Assembly (NCBI RefSeq): GCF_000192745.1
Contig: NC_015259.1
Coordinates: forward strand, 372,001 to 436,000
From: Polymorphum gilvum SL003B-26A1
Lineage (GTDB): Bacteria; Pseudomonadota; Alphaproteobacteria; Rhizobiales; Stappiaceae
Length of the DNA stretch: 64,000 nt
Reading direction: 5' to 3'
The translations under genes were made by a program, and so were the position numbers. This document shows positions 9,000 through 19,909 of this stretch, piece after piece. The notes beneath the pieces were generated by a model, which saw only the letters and a program-made list of their open reading frames with translations, made no database searches and was not told the origin of the DNA. Each line of letters starts with the position of its first letter. Within the stretch, counting starts at the first letter, position 1.

Positions 9000-9857
9000 T
9001 CAGCGGTCCTCCCGGAGCGTGCGGGCATAGGCGGCGGCGTCGGTCAGCCGGTCTAGGTCGAGGCCGGTGTCGAAACCGCGGTCGGCGAGCAGGCGGGCCA
9101 CCGCCTCAGTGGCGACGTTGCCCTTGGCGCCGGGTGCATAGGGGCAGCCGCCGAGGCCGCCGACGGCGGCGTCGAAGGTCCTCAGCCCCTTGTCCAGGCT
9201 GACGGCGATGTTCTCCAGCGCCCGGCCGCGGGTATCGTGGTAGTGGCCGGCGAGCCGGTCGGCCGGCACGGCGGCAAGGACCGCGTCGAGCATGCGCGCG
9301 ATGGTCTCCGGCGTGCCGGCGCCGATGGTGTCGCCGAGCGAGACCTCGTAGCAGCCGAGCTCGAACAGGCTGCGGGCGACCCGCGCGACGGCCTCCGGCG
9401 GTACGGCGCCGTCATAGGGGCAGTCGGTGACGCAGGAGACATAACCGCGCACCGGGATGCCGTCGGCGAGCGCGGCCTCGATGACAGGGCGGAAGCGCTC
9501 GATGCTCTCGGCGATCGAGCAATTGATGTTCTTCTGCGAAAAGCCCTCTGAGGCCGAGCCGAATACCGCCACCTCGTCGGCGCGCGCCGCGCGGGCGGCC
9601 TCGTAGCCCTTCATGTTGGGGGTGAGCGCGGTGTAGGCGACGCCCGGCCGGCGGCGGATGCCGGCCATCACCTCGGCGGCATCGGCCATCTGCGGCACCC
9701 ATTTCGGGCTGACGAAGCTGGTCACTTCGATCTTGGCGAAACCGCAGTCCGACAGCATGTCGACCAGGCGGATCTTGTCGGCTGCCGGGATCAGCCGCTT
9801 CTCGTTCTGCAGGCCGTCGCGCGGGCCCATCTCGAACAGGGTAACGAAATCGGACAT
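9000..9857 (-). CDS. liuE: Hydroxymethylglutaryl-CoA lyase
   Basis: The 285-residue TIM-barrel protein opens with FEMGPRDGLQNEK, the DRE-TIM metal/substrate loop of HMG-CoA lyases, and has FVSPKWVPQMAD next. Further along are GHYHDTRG (metal His pair) and VGGLGGCPYAPGAKGN with the catalytic Cys. HMGL cleaves HMG-CoA to acetyl-CoA and acetoacetate, the last step of leucine degradation. The gene lies 3 bp from both its upstream (ligase) and downstream (hydratase) neighbours, so it belongs to one operon. Confidence 0.95.
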   Translation of the reverse strand: MSDFVTLFEMGPRDGLQNEKRLIPAADKIRLVDMLSDCGFAKIEVTSFVSPKWVPQMADAAEVMAGIRRRPGVAYTALTPNMKGYEAARAARADEVAVFGSASEGFSQKNINCSIAESIERFRPVIEAALADGIPVRGYVSCVTDCPYDGAVPPEAVARVARSLFELGCYEVSLGDTIGAGTPETIARMLDAVLAAVPADRLAGHYHDTRGRALENIAVSLDKGLRTFDAAVGGLGGCPYAPGAKGNVATEAVARLLADRGFDTGLDLDRLTDAAAYARTLREDR

Positions 9858-9860
9858 GGG

Positions 9861-11498
9861 TCAGCTCTCCTGGAGTTCTTCGATCGCGCGCCGGCGCAGC
9901 TCCCGGCGGATCACTTTGCCGGTGGTGGTCATCGGTAGGGCGTCGACGAAGGCGATCTCGCGCGGATACTCGTGCGCGGCAAGCCTGTCCCTGACGAACT
10001 GCGCGATCTCGGTGGCGAGTGCGTCGCTCGCCGCCACGCCGTCCTTGAGCACCACATAGGCTTTGACGATCTCGGTGCGCTGCGGGTCGGGCTTGCCGAT
10101 CACGCCGGCGAGCGCGACCGCCGGGTGCTTCAGCAGGCAGTCCTCGATCTCGCCCGGGCCGATGCGATAGCCGGACGAGGTGATGACGTCGTCGTCGCGG
10201 CCGACGAAGCGGATCCAGCCGTCGGCGTCGCGCATGCCGGTGTCGCCGGTCAGCAGCCAGTCGCCAGCGAATTTCGCCGCCGTCGCCGCCGGGTTGTTCC
10301 AGTAGCCGAGGAACATGACCGGGTCGGGTCGCTTCACCGCGATGATGCCGAGCGTCTCGTCGGGCACCACGGCGCCCGAGGCGTCGACCACGTCGACCGC
10401 GTGGCCCGGCACCGGCCGGCCCATGATGCCAGGTCGCGCCGGCATCACCGCCGCGCAGCTCGACACGATCATGTTGCACTCGGTCTGGCCGTAGAACTCG
10501 TTGATGGTCAGGCCGAAGGTCTTGCGGCCCCAGTCGATCAGCTCGCTGCCGAGCGTCTCGCCGCCGGAAGCGACTGACCTCAGGGAGAAGGTCCAACGGG
10601 TCTCCGGGGCCTGTACCTGGCGCATCATCTTCAGCGCCGTCGGCGGCAGGAAGGCGTTGCGGATCTTGTGGTCCTGCAGCAGCTGGAACGCCGCCTCGCC
10701 GGTGAACTTGCGGAACCGGCAGGCGACGACCGGGATGCCGTGGTAGAGCGCCGGCATCAGCACGTCGAGCAGGCCGCCGATCCAGGCCCAGTCGGCCGGC
10801 GTCCAGAACCGGTCGCCGGGCTGCGGCAGGAAGTCGTGGCTCATCTCCACCCCCGGCAGGTGACCGAGCAGCACGCGGTGCGCGTGCAGGGCGCCCTTGG
10901 GCTGGCCGGTGGTGCCCGAGGTGTAGATGATCAGTGCCGGATCGTCGGCGCGGGTGGCGACCGGCCGGAAGAGGTCCGGCTGATCGGCCATCAGCGCGTG
11001 CAGGTCTTCCGCGCCCTCCGCCGGACCGTCGGTGCACAGCACCGTTTCGAGCGCTGGTAGGCGGTCGCGGATCGTTGCGATCCTGGCCGCGCCGGTGCGG
11101 TCGGTGACGACGATCCCGGTGCCTGAATCGCCGAGCCGGTACTCCAGCGCCTCCGCGCCGAACAGGGTGAACAGCGGGATGCTGATCGCGCCGGCCTTCA
11201 GCGCCGCGATGTGGGCGACGGCCGTCTCCGGGCTCTGCGGCAGCAGCACGCCGACGCGGTCGCCGCGCTTGAGGCCGCGGGCGACGTAGAGGTTGGCGAG
11301 CCGGTTCGACAGCGCCCTGAGCTCGCCGTAGCTATAGCTGCGAACCGGGCCGTTTTCCTCGGCAAACACCAGCGCCTCGCGCGCAGGCTCGGCCTCGGCC
11401 CAGCGGTCGCAGACCGCGACGGCGATGTTGAACGTCTCCGGCACGTCCCAGCGGAAACGCGCCCGCAGGTCGGCGTAGTTGGACGCGTCAGGAAGCAT
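9861..11498 (-). CDS. AMP-forming acyl-CoA synthetase of the leucine/isovalerate operon
   Basis: The 545-residue adenylate-forming enzyme carries the P-loop IIYTSGTTGQPKGALH (about residue 190), NEFYGQTECN (A5 motif), TGDTGMRDADGWIRFVGRDDDVI (A7/A8), and a C-terminal TTTGKVIRREL with the catalytic Lys. It resembles AcsA/medium-chain acyl-CoA ligases. Its place between mccA and the HMG-CoA lyase suggests activation of a branched short acid such as isovalerate, methylcrotonate or acetoacetate; this is inference. Its start overlaps the mccA end by 11 bp, which suggests translational coupling. Confidence 0.88.
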   Translation of the reverse strand: MLPDASNYADLRARFRWDVPETFNIAVAVCDRWAEAEPAREALVFAEENGPVRSYSYGELRALSNRLANLYVARGLKRGDRVGVLLPQSPETAVAHIAALKAGAISIPLFTLFGAEALEYRLGDSGTGIVVTDRTGAARIATIRDRLPALETVLCTDGPAEGAEDLHALMADQPDLFRPVATRADDPALIIYTSGTTGQPKGALHAHRVLLGHLPGVEMSHDFLPQPGDRFWTPADWAWIGGLLDVLMPALYHGIPVVACRFRKFTGEAAFQLLQDHKIRNAFLPPTALKMMRQVQAPETRWTFSLRSVASGGETLGSELIDWGRKTFGLTINEFYGQTECNMIVSSCAAVMPARPGIMGRPVPGHAVDVVDASGAVVPDETLGIIAVKRPDPVMFLGYWNNPAATAAKFAGDWLLTGDTGMRDADGWIRFVGRDDDVITSSGYRIGPGEIEDCLLKHPAVALAGVIGKPDPQRTEIVKAYVVLKDGVAASDALATEIAQFVRDRLAAHEYPREIAFVDALPMTTTGKVIRRELRRRAIEELQES

Positions 11499-13479
11499 GG
11501 GGCTCCTCCTCCAGCCGCAGCAGCACGGCGCCGTCCTGCACCTGCTCGCCGGCGGCGACGAAGACCTCGGCGACGGTGCCGTCGCGCGGGGCGACGAGCG
11601 TGTGTTCCATCTTCATCGCCTCGAGGATGACCAGTCGCTGGCCGCGGCTGACCGCATCGCCGGCGGCCGCCGACAACACCTTGACCAAGCCCGGCATGGG
11701 CGCCACCAGCCGGTCGCCGGCGGCCTCGTTCTCCTCCTCGGCCGACAGCCGGTCGGGCAGGACGAAGTCGTGGGCCCGGCCGGCGAGGAACACGGTCAGC
11801 GCCTTGGCGTCCTGCACCACGCGCGCGCGCTGGCGGTGGCCGGCGATGTCGAAGGTGATGCCGTCGGCGTCGATCGCGGCCAGTTCGACGACCGCCGGGG
11901 CCGGCGCCAGATGCACCTGGAAGCGCCGGTCGCCGAGCGTGTGCACCTCGACCTCGATCCGCTCGCCGCGGCTTTCCAGCAGGGCGTACTGGCGCGCCGC
12001 GCTCCACATCCGCCAGCCGGCAAGCCGGTCCCAGGGATCGGTGCCCGTCTTCGGCGCGGTCAGCCCGAGGGCGGCGAGCGCGGCCAGCGCCAGCGCCGCC
12101 TCGGGCACCGGTTCGTCGGCGATCAGCGCGGCCAGATCGCGGTCGATCAGGCCGGTGTCGACGTCGCCGCGGGCGAAGGCGGCGTGACGGCACAGGGCGG
12201 CGAGGAAGGCGGCGTTGGTCACCGAGCCGGCCACCTCGGTCGCCTCCAGCGCGGCCAGCAGGCGGGCGAGCGCGGTGTCGCGCGTCGCGCCGTGGACGAT
12301 GATCTTGGCGATCATCGGATCGTACCAGGGCGTGATCTCGTCGCCCGCGCGCACGCCCGAATCGACCCGCGCGAGGCCCTCGGGCAGGGCGAGGTGGGTC
12401 AGCGTTCCGGTCGCCGGCAGGAAGCCCCTGGTCGCGTCCTCGGCATAGAGGCGGGCCTCGAAGGCCCAGCCGTCGAGCGTCAGCTCGTCCTGCCTGAGCG
12501 GCAGCGGCTCGCCGCTCGCCACCCGCAGCTGCCACTCGACCAGATCCTGGCCGGTAACGAGTTCTGTGACGGGATGCTCGACCTGCAGGCGGGTGTTCAT
12601 CTCCATGAAGTAGAAGCGATCCTCGTCGAGGCCGTCCGACACGTCGGCGATGAACTCGATGGTGCCGGCTCCGCAATAGGCGATCGCCCGGGCCGCGCGC
12701 ACCGCCGCCTCGCCCATGCGGGCGCGCATCGATACGCTCATGCCCGGCGCGGGGGCCTCCTCGATCACCTTCTGGTGGCGGCGTTGCAGCGAGCAGTCGC
12801 GCTCGAACAGGTGCACGACGTTGCCGTGGCTGTCGCCGAAGACCTGGATCTCGATGTGGCGCGGCCGGGTCAGGTATTTCTCGATCAGCACGCGCGGGTC
12901 GCCAAAGCTCGTCTGGCCCTCGCGCGCCGCACCCTCAAGCGCGGTCTTGAAATCCTGCGCCCGGTCGACCCGGCGCATGCCCTTACCGCCGCCGCCGGCA
13001 CGCGCCTTGATCAGCACCGGATAGCCGATCCGGTCGGCCTGTTCCTGCAGGGCGTCGGGATCCTGGCTGTCGCCGTGATAGCCGGGCACGACCGGCACGC
13101 CGGCCTTCTCCATCAGCGCCTTGGCGGCGTCCTTCAGCCCCATGGCGCGGATCGCCGCTGCGCTGGGGCCGATGAAGGCGATGCCGGCCACCTCCAGCGC
13201 CTCGACGAAGGCGGGGTTCTCCGACAGGAAGCCGTAGCCCGGATGTACCGCCTCGGCGCCGCTCTGCCGGCAGATCTCGACGATCCGGTCGATGCGCAGG
13301 TAGCTGTCGGCGACCGGCGCCGGCCCGAGGCGGAAGGCCTCGTCGGCCATGGCGACGTGCCGAGCGCCGGCGTCGGCGTCGGAATGGACGGCGACGGTGC
13401 GGATGCCGAGGCGCTTGGCGGTCTTGATGACCCGGCAGGCGATCTCGCCGCGGTTGGCGATCAGGATCTTCTTGAACAT
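11488..13479 (-). CDS. mccA: Methylcrotonoyl-CoA carboxylase, alpha (biotin carboxylase/BCCP) subunit
   Basis: The 663-residue protein begins MFKKILIANRGEIACRV, the biotin-carboxylase start. It has the ATP-grasp GGGGKGMR loop and VQVEHPVTELVTGQDLVEWQL. The C-terminal BCCP domain carries EAMKMEH, with the biotinylated Lys at about residue 623. The subunit charges biotin with CO2 for transfer to 3-methylcrotonyl-CoA by MccB, encoded 10 bp upstream. Propionyl-CoA or acetyl-CoA carboxylase alpha subunits look similar; adjacency to mccB, HMG-CoA lyase and the hydratase selects the leucine pathway. Confidence 0.93.
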   Translation of the reverse strand: MFKKILIANRGEIACRVIKTAKRLGIRTVAVHSDADAGARHVAMADEAFRLGPAPVADSYLRIDRIVEICRQSGAEAVHPGYGFLSENPAFVEALEVAGIAFIGPSAAAIRAMGLKDAAKALMEKAGVPVVPGYHGDSQDPDALQEQADRIGYPVLIKARAGGGGKGMRRVDRAQDFKTALEGAAREGQTSFGDPRVLIEKYLTRPRHIEIQVFGDSHGNVVHLFERDCSLQRRHQKVIEEAPAPGMSVSMRARMGEAAVRAARAIAYCGAGTIEFIADVSDGLDEDRFYFMEMNTRLQVEHPVTELVTGQDLVEWQLRVASGEPLPLRQDELTLDGWAFEARLYAEDATRGFLPATGTLTHLALPEGLARVDSGVRAGDEITPWYDPMIAKIIVHGATRDTALARLLAALEATEVAGSVTNAAFLAALCRHAAFARGDVDTGLIDRDLAALIADEPVPEAALALAALAALGLTAPKTGTDPWDRLAGWRMWSAARQYALLESRGERIEVEVHTLGDRRFQVHLAPAPAVVELAAIDADGITFDIAGHRQRARVVQDAKALTVFLAGRAHDFVLPDRLSAEEENEAAGDRLVAPMPGLVKVLSAAAGDAVSRGQRLVILEAMKMEHTLVAPRDGTVAEVFVAAGEQVQDGAVLLRLEEEPHAS

Positions 13480-13489
13480 GGCTTTGTCC

Positions 13490-15097
<1,608 letters not shown>

Positions 15098-15098
15098 G

Positions 15099-15716
15099 TC
15101 AGTCGGTCCCTCCCGGTGGTGTTGGTCCCGCGGTGACGCTCCTGGTCACCAGGGTCAGGTAGATGTCCTCGATCTCGGCCTTGCTCAGCGGCCCGCCCGG
15201 CCGGTACCAGGTGCCGACACCGGTCAGCATGGCGATCAGCGCGCGGGTGGTCACGCGCGGCTGGCGGACCTCGAACAGTCCGGCGGCCGCGCCCGCCTCC
15301 AGGATCGCGGTCAGCACGTCCTCGTAGGCGCGGCGCAGGCGCTCGACCGCGTCGAAGTTCTCCGGCTCCAGGTTGCGCAGCTCCATGTAGGAGATGAACA
15401 CCTCCTCGGTGCGCTCCAGATGATAGCGGATGTGGAAGCGGGTGAAGCGCTCAAGCGCAGCATCCGGCGCCTCGCCGGCGACGGCCTGCGCCTGCCAGGC
15501 GGCGATCAGCGCGCGCATGTGGTTGACGAGCAGGTCCTTGAGCAGGTCCTGCTTGGTCGGGAAATGATTGTAGAGCGCGCCCGGCTGGACGCCGACCTCG
15601 GCCGCGATCTGGCGCATGGACACCGCCGCATAGCCGTGGCGTGCGAACAGGGAAAGCGCCGCTCGGCGCACCCGCTCCGCGGTATCGCTGCCCTTCGTGC
15701 CCGCCGGTCTCGCCAA
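15099..15716 (-). CDS. TetR/AcrR-family regulator heading the leucine-catabolic operon
   Basis: The 205-residue protein has an N-terminal TetR helix-turn-helix ([20 protein letters not shown] onward, with [17 protein letters not shown] at the recognition helix) and a divergent C-terminal ligand domain. It is the first gene of the operon and ends 1 bp before mccB, so it is probably autoregulated. A palindrome at 15746-15759, 29 bp upstream of its start, is a good operator candidate. The inducer is likely an acyl-CoA, inferred from context. Confidence 0.88.
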   Translation of the reverse strand: MARPAGTKGSDTAERVRRAALSLFARHGYAAVSMRQIAAEVGVQPGALYNHFPTKQDLLKDLLVNHMRALIAAWQAQAVAGEAPDAALERFTRFHIRYHLERTEEVFISYMELRNLEPENFDAVERLRRAYEDVLTAILEAGAAAGLFEVRQPRVTTRALIAMLTGVGTWYRPGGPLSKAEIEDIYLTLVTRSVTAGPTPPGGTD

Positions 15717-15745
15717 GATGCCGTCCTCCCGTCGATCAAATTAAA

Positions 15746-15759
15746 TGAACGATCATTCA
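15746..15759. promoter_or_regulatory. Candidate TetR operator upstream of the mcc operon
   Basis: TGAACGATCATTCA reads as an imperfect palindrome: 10 of 14 positions are symmetric, the mismatches being one symmetric pair in each arm. It lies in the AT-rich gap directly before the tetR start. Regulators of fatty or branched acid catabolism in the TetR family often bind TGAAC/TGAAT-type palindromes like this. No binding data are available here. Confidence 0.5.
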
Positions 15760-15812
15760 ATTTCAAGCGTCCGTTCGCCCCGCCTGCCGTCCGGCCGCGC
15801 GACAAGGATTCG

Positions 15813-16099
15813 CTAGTGGTTGAGGTCCTCGTAGAGGTCGCCCAGTCGAGGTTGAAGCGGGTGATGGCCTCGATCTTCCAGGCCCGAGGCCACCGCTTCA
15901 GGCGCTTCTCGCGGGCGATCGCCGCATCTGGCTCGTTGAAGCTCTCGTAGTAGACGAGGCGTGTCACGTCGTAACGGCGGGTGAAGATGCTGTCGGTCTT
16001 CTCCCTGTGTTCGAAAACCCGCCGGACGAGGTCGTTGGTGACGCCCGTGTAGAACGTCCCGTAGGGCTTGCTGGCGAGGATATAGACGAAGAACGCCAT
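15813..16099 (-). CDS. GIY-YIG nuclease-family protein with a C-terminal single-base frameshift
   Basis: The ATG at 16099 begins MAFFVYILASKPYGTFYTGV, the GIY-YIG (here VYI-TGV) core of the small UPF0213/YhbQ-like family, followed by EHREK and REKRLKRW. After Trp86 (codon 15844-15842) the frame reads nonsense and stays open down to 15506, inside tetR. A one-base-longer C run at 15841-15843 would instead give GDLYEDLNH and a TAG at 15815-15813, the usual end and length (about 95 residues). I therefore annotate the natural end and treat the read frame as shifted. The catalytic core is intact. Function in this subfamily is not established. Confidence 0.75.
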
Positions 16100-16337
16100 G
16101 CGGTCTTGCTGCGTGCTCGGACAGCCGAGCGGTGCCCGCCCTGGCCCAAGCTCCCCGGCATGACCCTCCCGCCCCGGCCGCCACCCCGCGCCGGCGACGG
16201 CCGGCTCGTCCCGCATTGCCTTTGCGCCCGCCGGCCCCACATCATCGGGGGGGTCTTCGGCAATCTGTCGCAAAGCGCGTGTAGGGTGCCGGAACCGGTG
16301 TGGGCGGCGGTCAGGCGCCGAGGCAGGGACGAGGGTG

Positions 16338-17246
16338 ATGGACGAGAAGCGCGGGCAGAGCTGGGTCGAGGCGGAATGGCTGGACAGCCTCGACGAGGAA
16401 CTCGAGATGGAGATCGACGACCAGCTGGTCGCCCGGGATCTCGCCTTCATTTCCGACCTCAAGCATGCCTCCACGGTCGAGCGGCAGGTCTATTTCCACG
16501 AGTTGCTGCGCCTGCAGGCCGAGCTGGTCAAGCTGCAGGACTGGGTCCAGCACACCGGCTACAAGCTCGTCGTGCTGTTCGAGGGGCGCGACGCGGCCGG
16601 CAAGGGCGGCGTCATCAAGCGCATCACCCAGCGCCTCAACCCGCGCATCTGCCGCGTCGTCGCGCTGCCGGCGCCGACCGAGCGCGAGAAGTCGCAATGG
16701 TACTTCCAGCGCTACGTGCCGCACCTGCCGGCGGCCGGCGAGATCGTGCTGTTCGATCGTTCCTGGTACAACCGCTCCGGCGTCGAGCGGGTGATGGGCT
16801 TCGCCACGCCCGAGCAGGTCGAGGAGTTCTTCAACGACGTGCCGGAATTCGAGCGCATGCTGGCGCGCTCCGGCATCAAGCTGGTCAAGTACTGGTTCTC
16901 TATCACCGACCAGGAGCAGCAGCTGCGCTTCCTCATGCGCATCCACGATCCGCTCAAGCAGTGGAAGCTGTCGCCCATGGATCTGGAATCGCGCGTGCGC
17001 TGGGAGGCCTATACCAAGGCCAAGGAGGAGACCTTCGAGCGCACCAACATTCCCGAGGCGCCCTGGTTTATCGTCGAGGGCAACGACAAGAAGGCGGCGC
17101 GGCTCAACTGCATCAGTCACCTGCTCAGCCTGGTGCCCTACGAAGAGGTCCCGCACGAGCCGATCGCGCTGCCCGAGCGCGTGTTCAACCCCGACTACGA
17201 GCGCAAGACGCTGCCCGACGAGCTCTACGTGCCCACGCGCTACTGA
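16338..17246 (+). CDS. ppk2: Polyphosphate kinase 2 (PPK2 family)
   Basis: The 302-residue protein has the single-domain PPK2 layout. Walker A is FEGRDAAGKGG (about residues 81-91), with the lid and Walker B region FDRSWYNRSGVERVMGF about 60 residues later. PPK2 enzymes use polyphosphate to phosphorylate nucleoside diphosphates (or monophosphates in some classes), and can run in reverse. I chose the ATG at 16338; a GTG lies immediately before it. It stands alone, divergent from the GIY-YIG gene. Confidence 0.93.
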   Translation: MDEKRGQSWVEAEWLDSLDEELEMEIDDQLVARDLAFISDLKHASTVERQVYFHELLRLQAELVKLQDWVQHTGYKLVVLFEGRDAAGKGGVIKRITQRLNPRICRVVALPAPTEREKSQWYFQRYVPHLPAAGEIVLFDRSWYNRSGVERVMGFATPEQVEEFFNDVPEFERMLARSGIKLVKYWFSITDQEQQLRFLMRIHDPLKQWKLSPMDLESRVRWEAYTKAKEETFERTNIPEAPWFIVEGNDKKAARLNCISHLLSLVPYEEVPHEPIALPERVFNPDYERKTLPDELYVPTRY

Positions 17247-17325
17247 GTCTTGCCGGCCGCTGCGCCGGCGCGCTAGGCTGACCGCCCGTCCGCCCTGCGG
17301 CGGATCGGGACAACGGGAGGCAGCC

Positions 17326-18342
17326 ATGGCCGGCACGGGAAAGACGATCCGCTGGGGCATCCTGTCGACGGCGAAGATCGGCGTCGAGAAGGTCATACCC
17401 GGCATCGGCCGCTCCACGACCGGCACGGTCGTCGCCATCGCCTCGCGCGACGCCGCCCGCGCCGAAAGGGCGGCGGCCGACCTCGGCATTGCGCGCGCCT
17501 ACGGCTCCTACGAGGCGCTGCTGGCCGATCCGGAGATCGACGCGGTGTACAATCCGCTGCCGAACCACCTGCACGTGCCGCTGACCCTCAAGGCGGTCGA
17601 GGCCGGCAAGCACGTGCTGTGCGAGAAGCCGATCGCGCTCGATGCCGACGAGGCGCGCCTGCTGACCCGGCTGCCGAGGGACAAGCTGGTCGCCGAGGGC
17701 TTCATGGTGCGCTGCCATCCGCAGTGGCTGCGCGCGCGCGAGATCGTGCGCTCCGGCGCGCTCGGCGAGCTGCGCGCCATCCAGTCCGTCTTCAGCTACT
17801 TCAACGACGACCCCGGCAATATCCGCAACCGGGCCGACATCGGCGGCGGCGCGCTGCTCGACATCGGCTGCTACCCGATGGTTGCCGGCCGCTATTTCTT
17901 CGAGGCCGAGCCGGAGCGCGTCCTGTCGCTGGTCGAGCGCGACCCCGCCTTCGGCACCGACCGGCTGTCGAGCGCCCTGATCGACTTCGGCGGCGGGCGG
18001 CGGCTCGACTTCACCGTCTCGACCCAGCTCGTGCCCTACCAGCGCTTGCAGCTGTTCGGCACCCGAAAGCGGCTCGAGATCGTCATCCCCTACAACGCCC
18101 CCCAGGGTGGGGAAACCCGCATCGTGGTCGACGACGGCAGTCGGCTTGGCGACGCGTCGGCGACCTTCGAGATCATCGCCGCCGCCGACCAGTATGCCGA
18201 GCTCGCCGACTGTTTCGGCCGCGCGGTGCTCGGCGAGGCGGAGCTGCCCTTCGGGGCGGAGGACGCGGTGAAGAACATGGCCGTGCTCGACGCCCTGTTC
18301 GCTTCCGAGGCGAGTGGCGGCTGGGTGTCGCTCGCCGGCTGA
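17326..18342 (+). CDS. Gfo/Idh/MocA-family NAD(P)-dependent oxidoreductase
   Basis: The 338-residue protein begins with a Rossmann domain (IRWGILSTAKIG, then VVAIASRD). It has NPLPNHLHVPLTLKAVEAGKHVLCEKP, which contains the EKP motif of this family, and a C-terminal alpha/beta domain with GGGALLDIGCYPM. Family members oxidise or reduce sugars, inositols or dihydrodiols. The substrate is not identifiable. A GGGAGGC site precedes the ATG. It starts 79 bp after ppk2 and converges with the acuI-type gene. Confidence 0.88.
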   Translation: MAGTGKTIRWGILSTAKIGVEKVIPGIGRSTTGTVVAIASRDAARAERAAADLGIARAYGSYEALLADPEIDAVYNPLPNHLHVPLTLKAVEAGKHVLCEKPIALDADEARLLTRLPRDKLVAEGFMVRCHPQWLRAREIVRSGALGELRAIQSVFSYFNDDPGNIRNRADIGGGALLDIGCYPMVAGRYFFEAEPERVLSLVERDPAFGTDRLSSALIDFGGGRRLDFTVSTQLVPYQRLQLFGTRKRLEIVIPYNAPQGGETRIVVDDGSRLGDASATFEIIAAADQYAELADCFGRAVLGEAELPFGAEDAVKNMAVLDALFASEASGGWVSLAG

Positions 18343-18418
18343 CGGCCTGATAGAAAGTGACAAGACACCGGCGGGTCTCCGGCGCACATCCGGCAGATCT
18401 CCGGCAGGTCCTGGGGGG

Positions 18419-19411
18419 TCAGGCGTTGACGTCGACCACTACGCGGCCGCGGACCTCGCCCTTCAGGATCGCCTTGCCGAGGTCGGGCAGGTCGGCCAGG
18501 GTTGCCGGCTGCACCATGGCGTGCAGCGTGTCCATCGGCAGATCCGAAGCGATCCGCCGCCAGGCGCGCAGGCGATCCTCGTAGGACCGCATGACGCTGT
18601 CGATGCCGAGCAGGTTGACGCCGCGCAGGATGAAGGGAATGACCGTCGCCGGCAGCGTCGCACCGCCGGCGAGGCCGACGGCGGCGACCGAGGCGCCGTA
18701 TTTCATCTGTCCGAGCACGCGGGCCAGCATGGCGCCGCCGACGGCGTCGACGCAGCCGGCCCAGGTCTCGCTCTCCAGCGGACGCTTGACCGTCTCGGCC
18801 AGTTCCTCGCGGGCGACGATGCGGCTTGCGCCCAGTGATTCCAGGTAGTTGGCAGTTTCGGGGCGGCCGGTGACGGCCGCTACCTCGTGGCCGAGGCGGG
18901 CGAGGATCGCGGTCGCGACCGAGCCGACGCCGCCGGCGGCGCCGGTGACCAGAACCGGGCCGGCGCCGGGTTTCAGGCCGTGGTCCTCCAACGCCATCAC
19001 CGCCAGCATGGCGGTCAGGCCGGCGGTACCGACGGCCATGGCGTCGCGGCTGGTCAGGCCGTCGGGCAGCGGCACCAGCCAGTCGGCCTTGACGCAGGCC
19101 TTCTGGGCATAGCCGCCCCACCAGGTCTCGCCGACGCGCCAGCCGGTCAGCACGACCCTGTCCCCGGGCCTGTAGCGAGCGTCGCGCGACGCCTCGACCG
19201 TGCCGGCGAAATCGATGCCCGGCACATGCGGATAGGTCTTCACCAGTCCGCCGCCTGGACCCAGGCAGAGCCCGTCCTTGTAGTTGAGGGTCGAATACTC
19301 GACCGCGACCGTCACGTCGCCATCGGGCAACTGGCTGTCGTCGAGGCTGCGGACACTCGCCGAGGTGCTTCCGTCATCCAGCTTGTCGACGACCAAAGCC
19401 TTGAAAGTCAT
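18419..19411 (-). CDS. acuI: MDR-family NADPH-dependent acrylyl-CoA reductase (AcuI/YhdH type)
   Basis: The 330-residue zinc-free medium-chain dehydrogenase starts MTFKALVVDK. I used the ATG at 19411, with GGGAGGAG about 7 bp upstream, rather than an upstream in-frame start. It has STLNYKDGLCLGPGG, PGIDFAGTVEAS, and the nucleotide-binding VTGAAGGVGSVA, all typical of AcuI/YhdH. AcuI reduces acrylyl-CoA to propionyl-CoA with NADPH in DMSP and acrylate metabolism and detoxifies acrylyl-CoA. No other DMSP genes are visible, so a general detoxification or propionate role is also possible. Confidence 0.85.
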   Translation of the reverse strand: MTFKALVVDKLDDGSTSASVRSLDDSQLPDGDVTVAVEYSTLNYKDGLCLGPGGGLVKTYPHVPGIDFAGTVEASRDARYRPGDRVVLTGWRVGETWWGGYAQKACVKADWLVPLPDGLTSRDAMAVGTAGLTAMLAVMALEDHGLKPGAGPVLVTGAAGGVGSVATAILARLGHEVAAVTGRPETANYLESLGASRIVAREELAETVKRPLESETWAGCVDAVGGAMLARVLGQMKYGASVAAVGLAGGATLPATVIPFILRGVNLLGIDSVMRSYEDRLRAWRRIASDLPMDTLHAMVQPATLADLPDLGKAILKGEVRGRVVVDVNA

Positions 19412-19818
19412 GATGTTCTCCTCCCGTACTCGTGTCCGCCCGTGCGCTCCAGAGCGTCCCGGAACGCCCTGCGCGCCCTGCGACGCTGTGTTCCGGGTCA
19501 TGCTAGCGGGAATCGGACAATGTGCCAGAGCGCTTTCGGATGCCCCCCAGCACAGCCTTGCTGAGGTTCGCTACACAGAGAAAGGCTGCCGCCGCATCGA
19601 GCGCGGACCGACCCTGCGACGCGATGTCTCGACCCCGAAACCCATTTTCGATTGTGTCGTTAGATCATATTTATTTAAATTGCGAAAAAATAAACGATAT
19701 AGTCGACCAGTTGTCCTTTGATGTACAGACCTGCCGAAATCGAGTCGAATCTGTGATTCTTGGCCTCCGGAAATGTTCTGCAAGCGTCGAAAAAAATCCG
19801 AAATCGCGGAAACAGTTA
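19412..19818. other. Gap before the IS: GC-rich acuI leader, then AT-rich DNA with the pre-insertion start of the sulfotransferase frame
   Basis: From 19412 to about 19640 the DNA has local composition and probably holds the acuI promoter, though I see no clean -35/-10 pair. From about 19640 to 19818 it is clearly AT-rich (ATATTTATTTAAATTGCG and A runs), unlike the rest of the window. At 19773 an ATG opens a frame (MFCKRRKKSEIAETV) that runs into the IS630 boundary and continues in phase into the sulfotransferase gene once the IS is removed. Confidence 0.6.
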
Positions 19819-19909
19819 GAGCGTTTTGTGTGGTTTCGGAATCAAGAGGGATTCCCAAATTTGCGGGATCGTGATTCAAGATGAGGGCTGGTGAAGGAGG
19901 CCAGCCCTC

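Noticed and set aside
15506-16474. 322-codon minus frame containing the GIY-YIG domain
   Set aside because: Only 16099 to about 15842 is family-like; the N-terminal part is noncoding DNA and the C-terminal part is a shadow of tetR.
19522-19884. 120-codon frame covering the AT-rich flank and the IS left end
   Set aside because: It crosses the IS boundary and would stop immediately after the join if the IS is removed; the sulfotransferase frame fits better.
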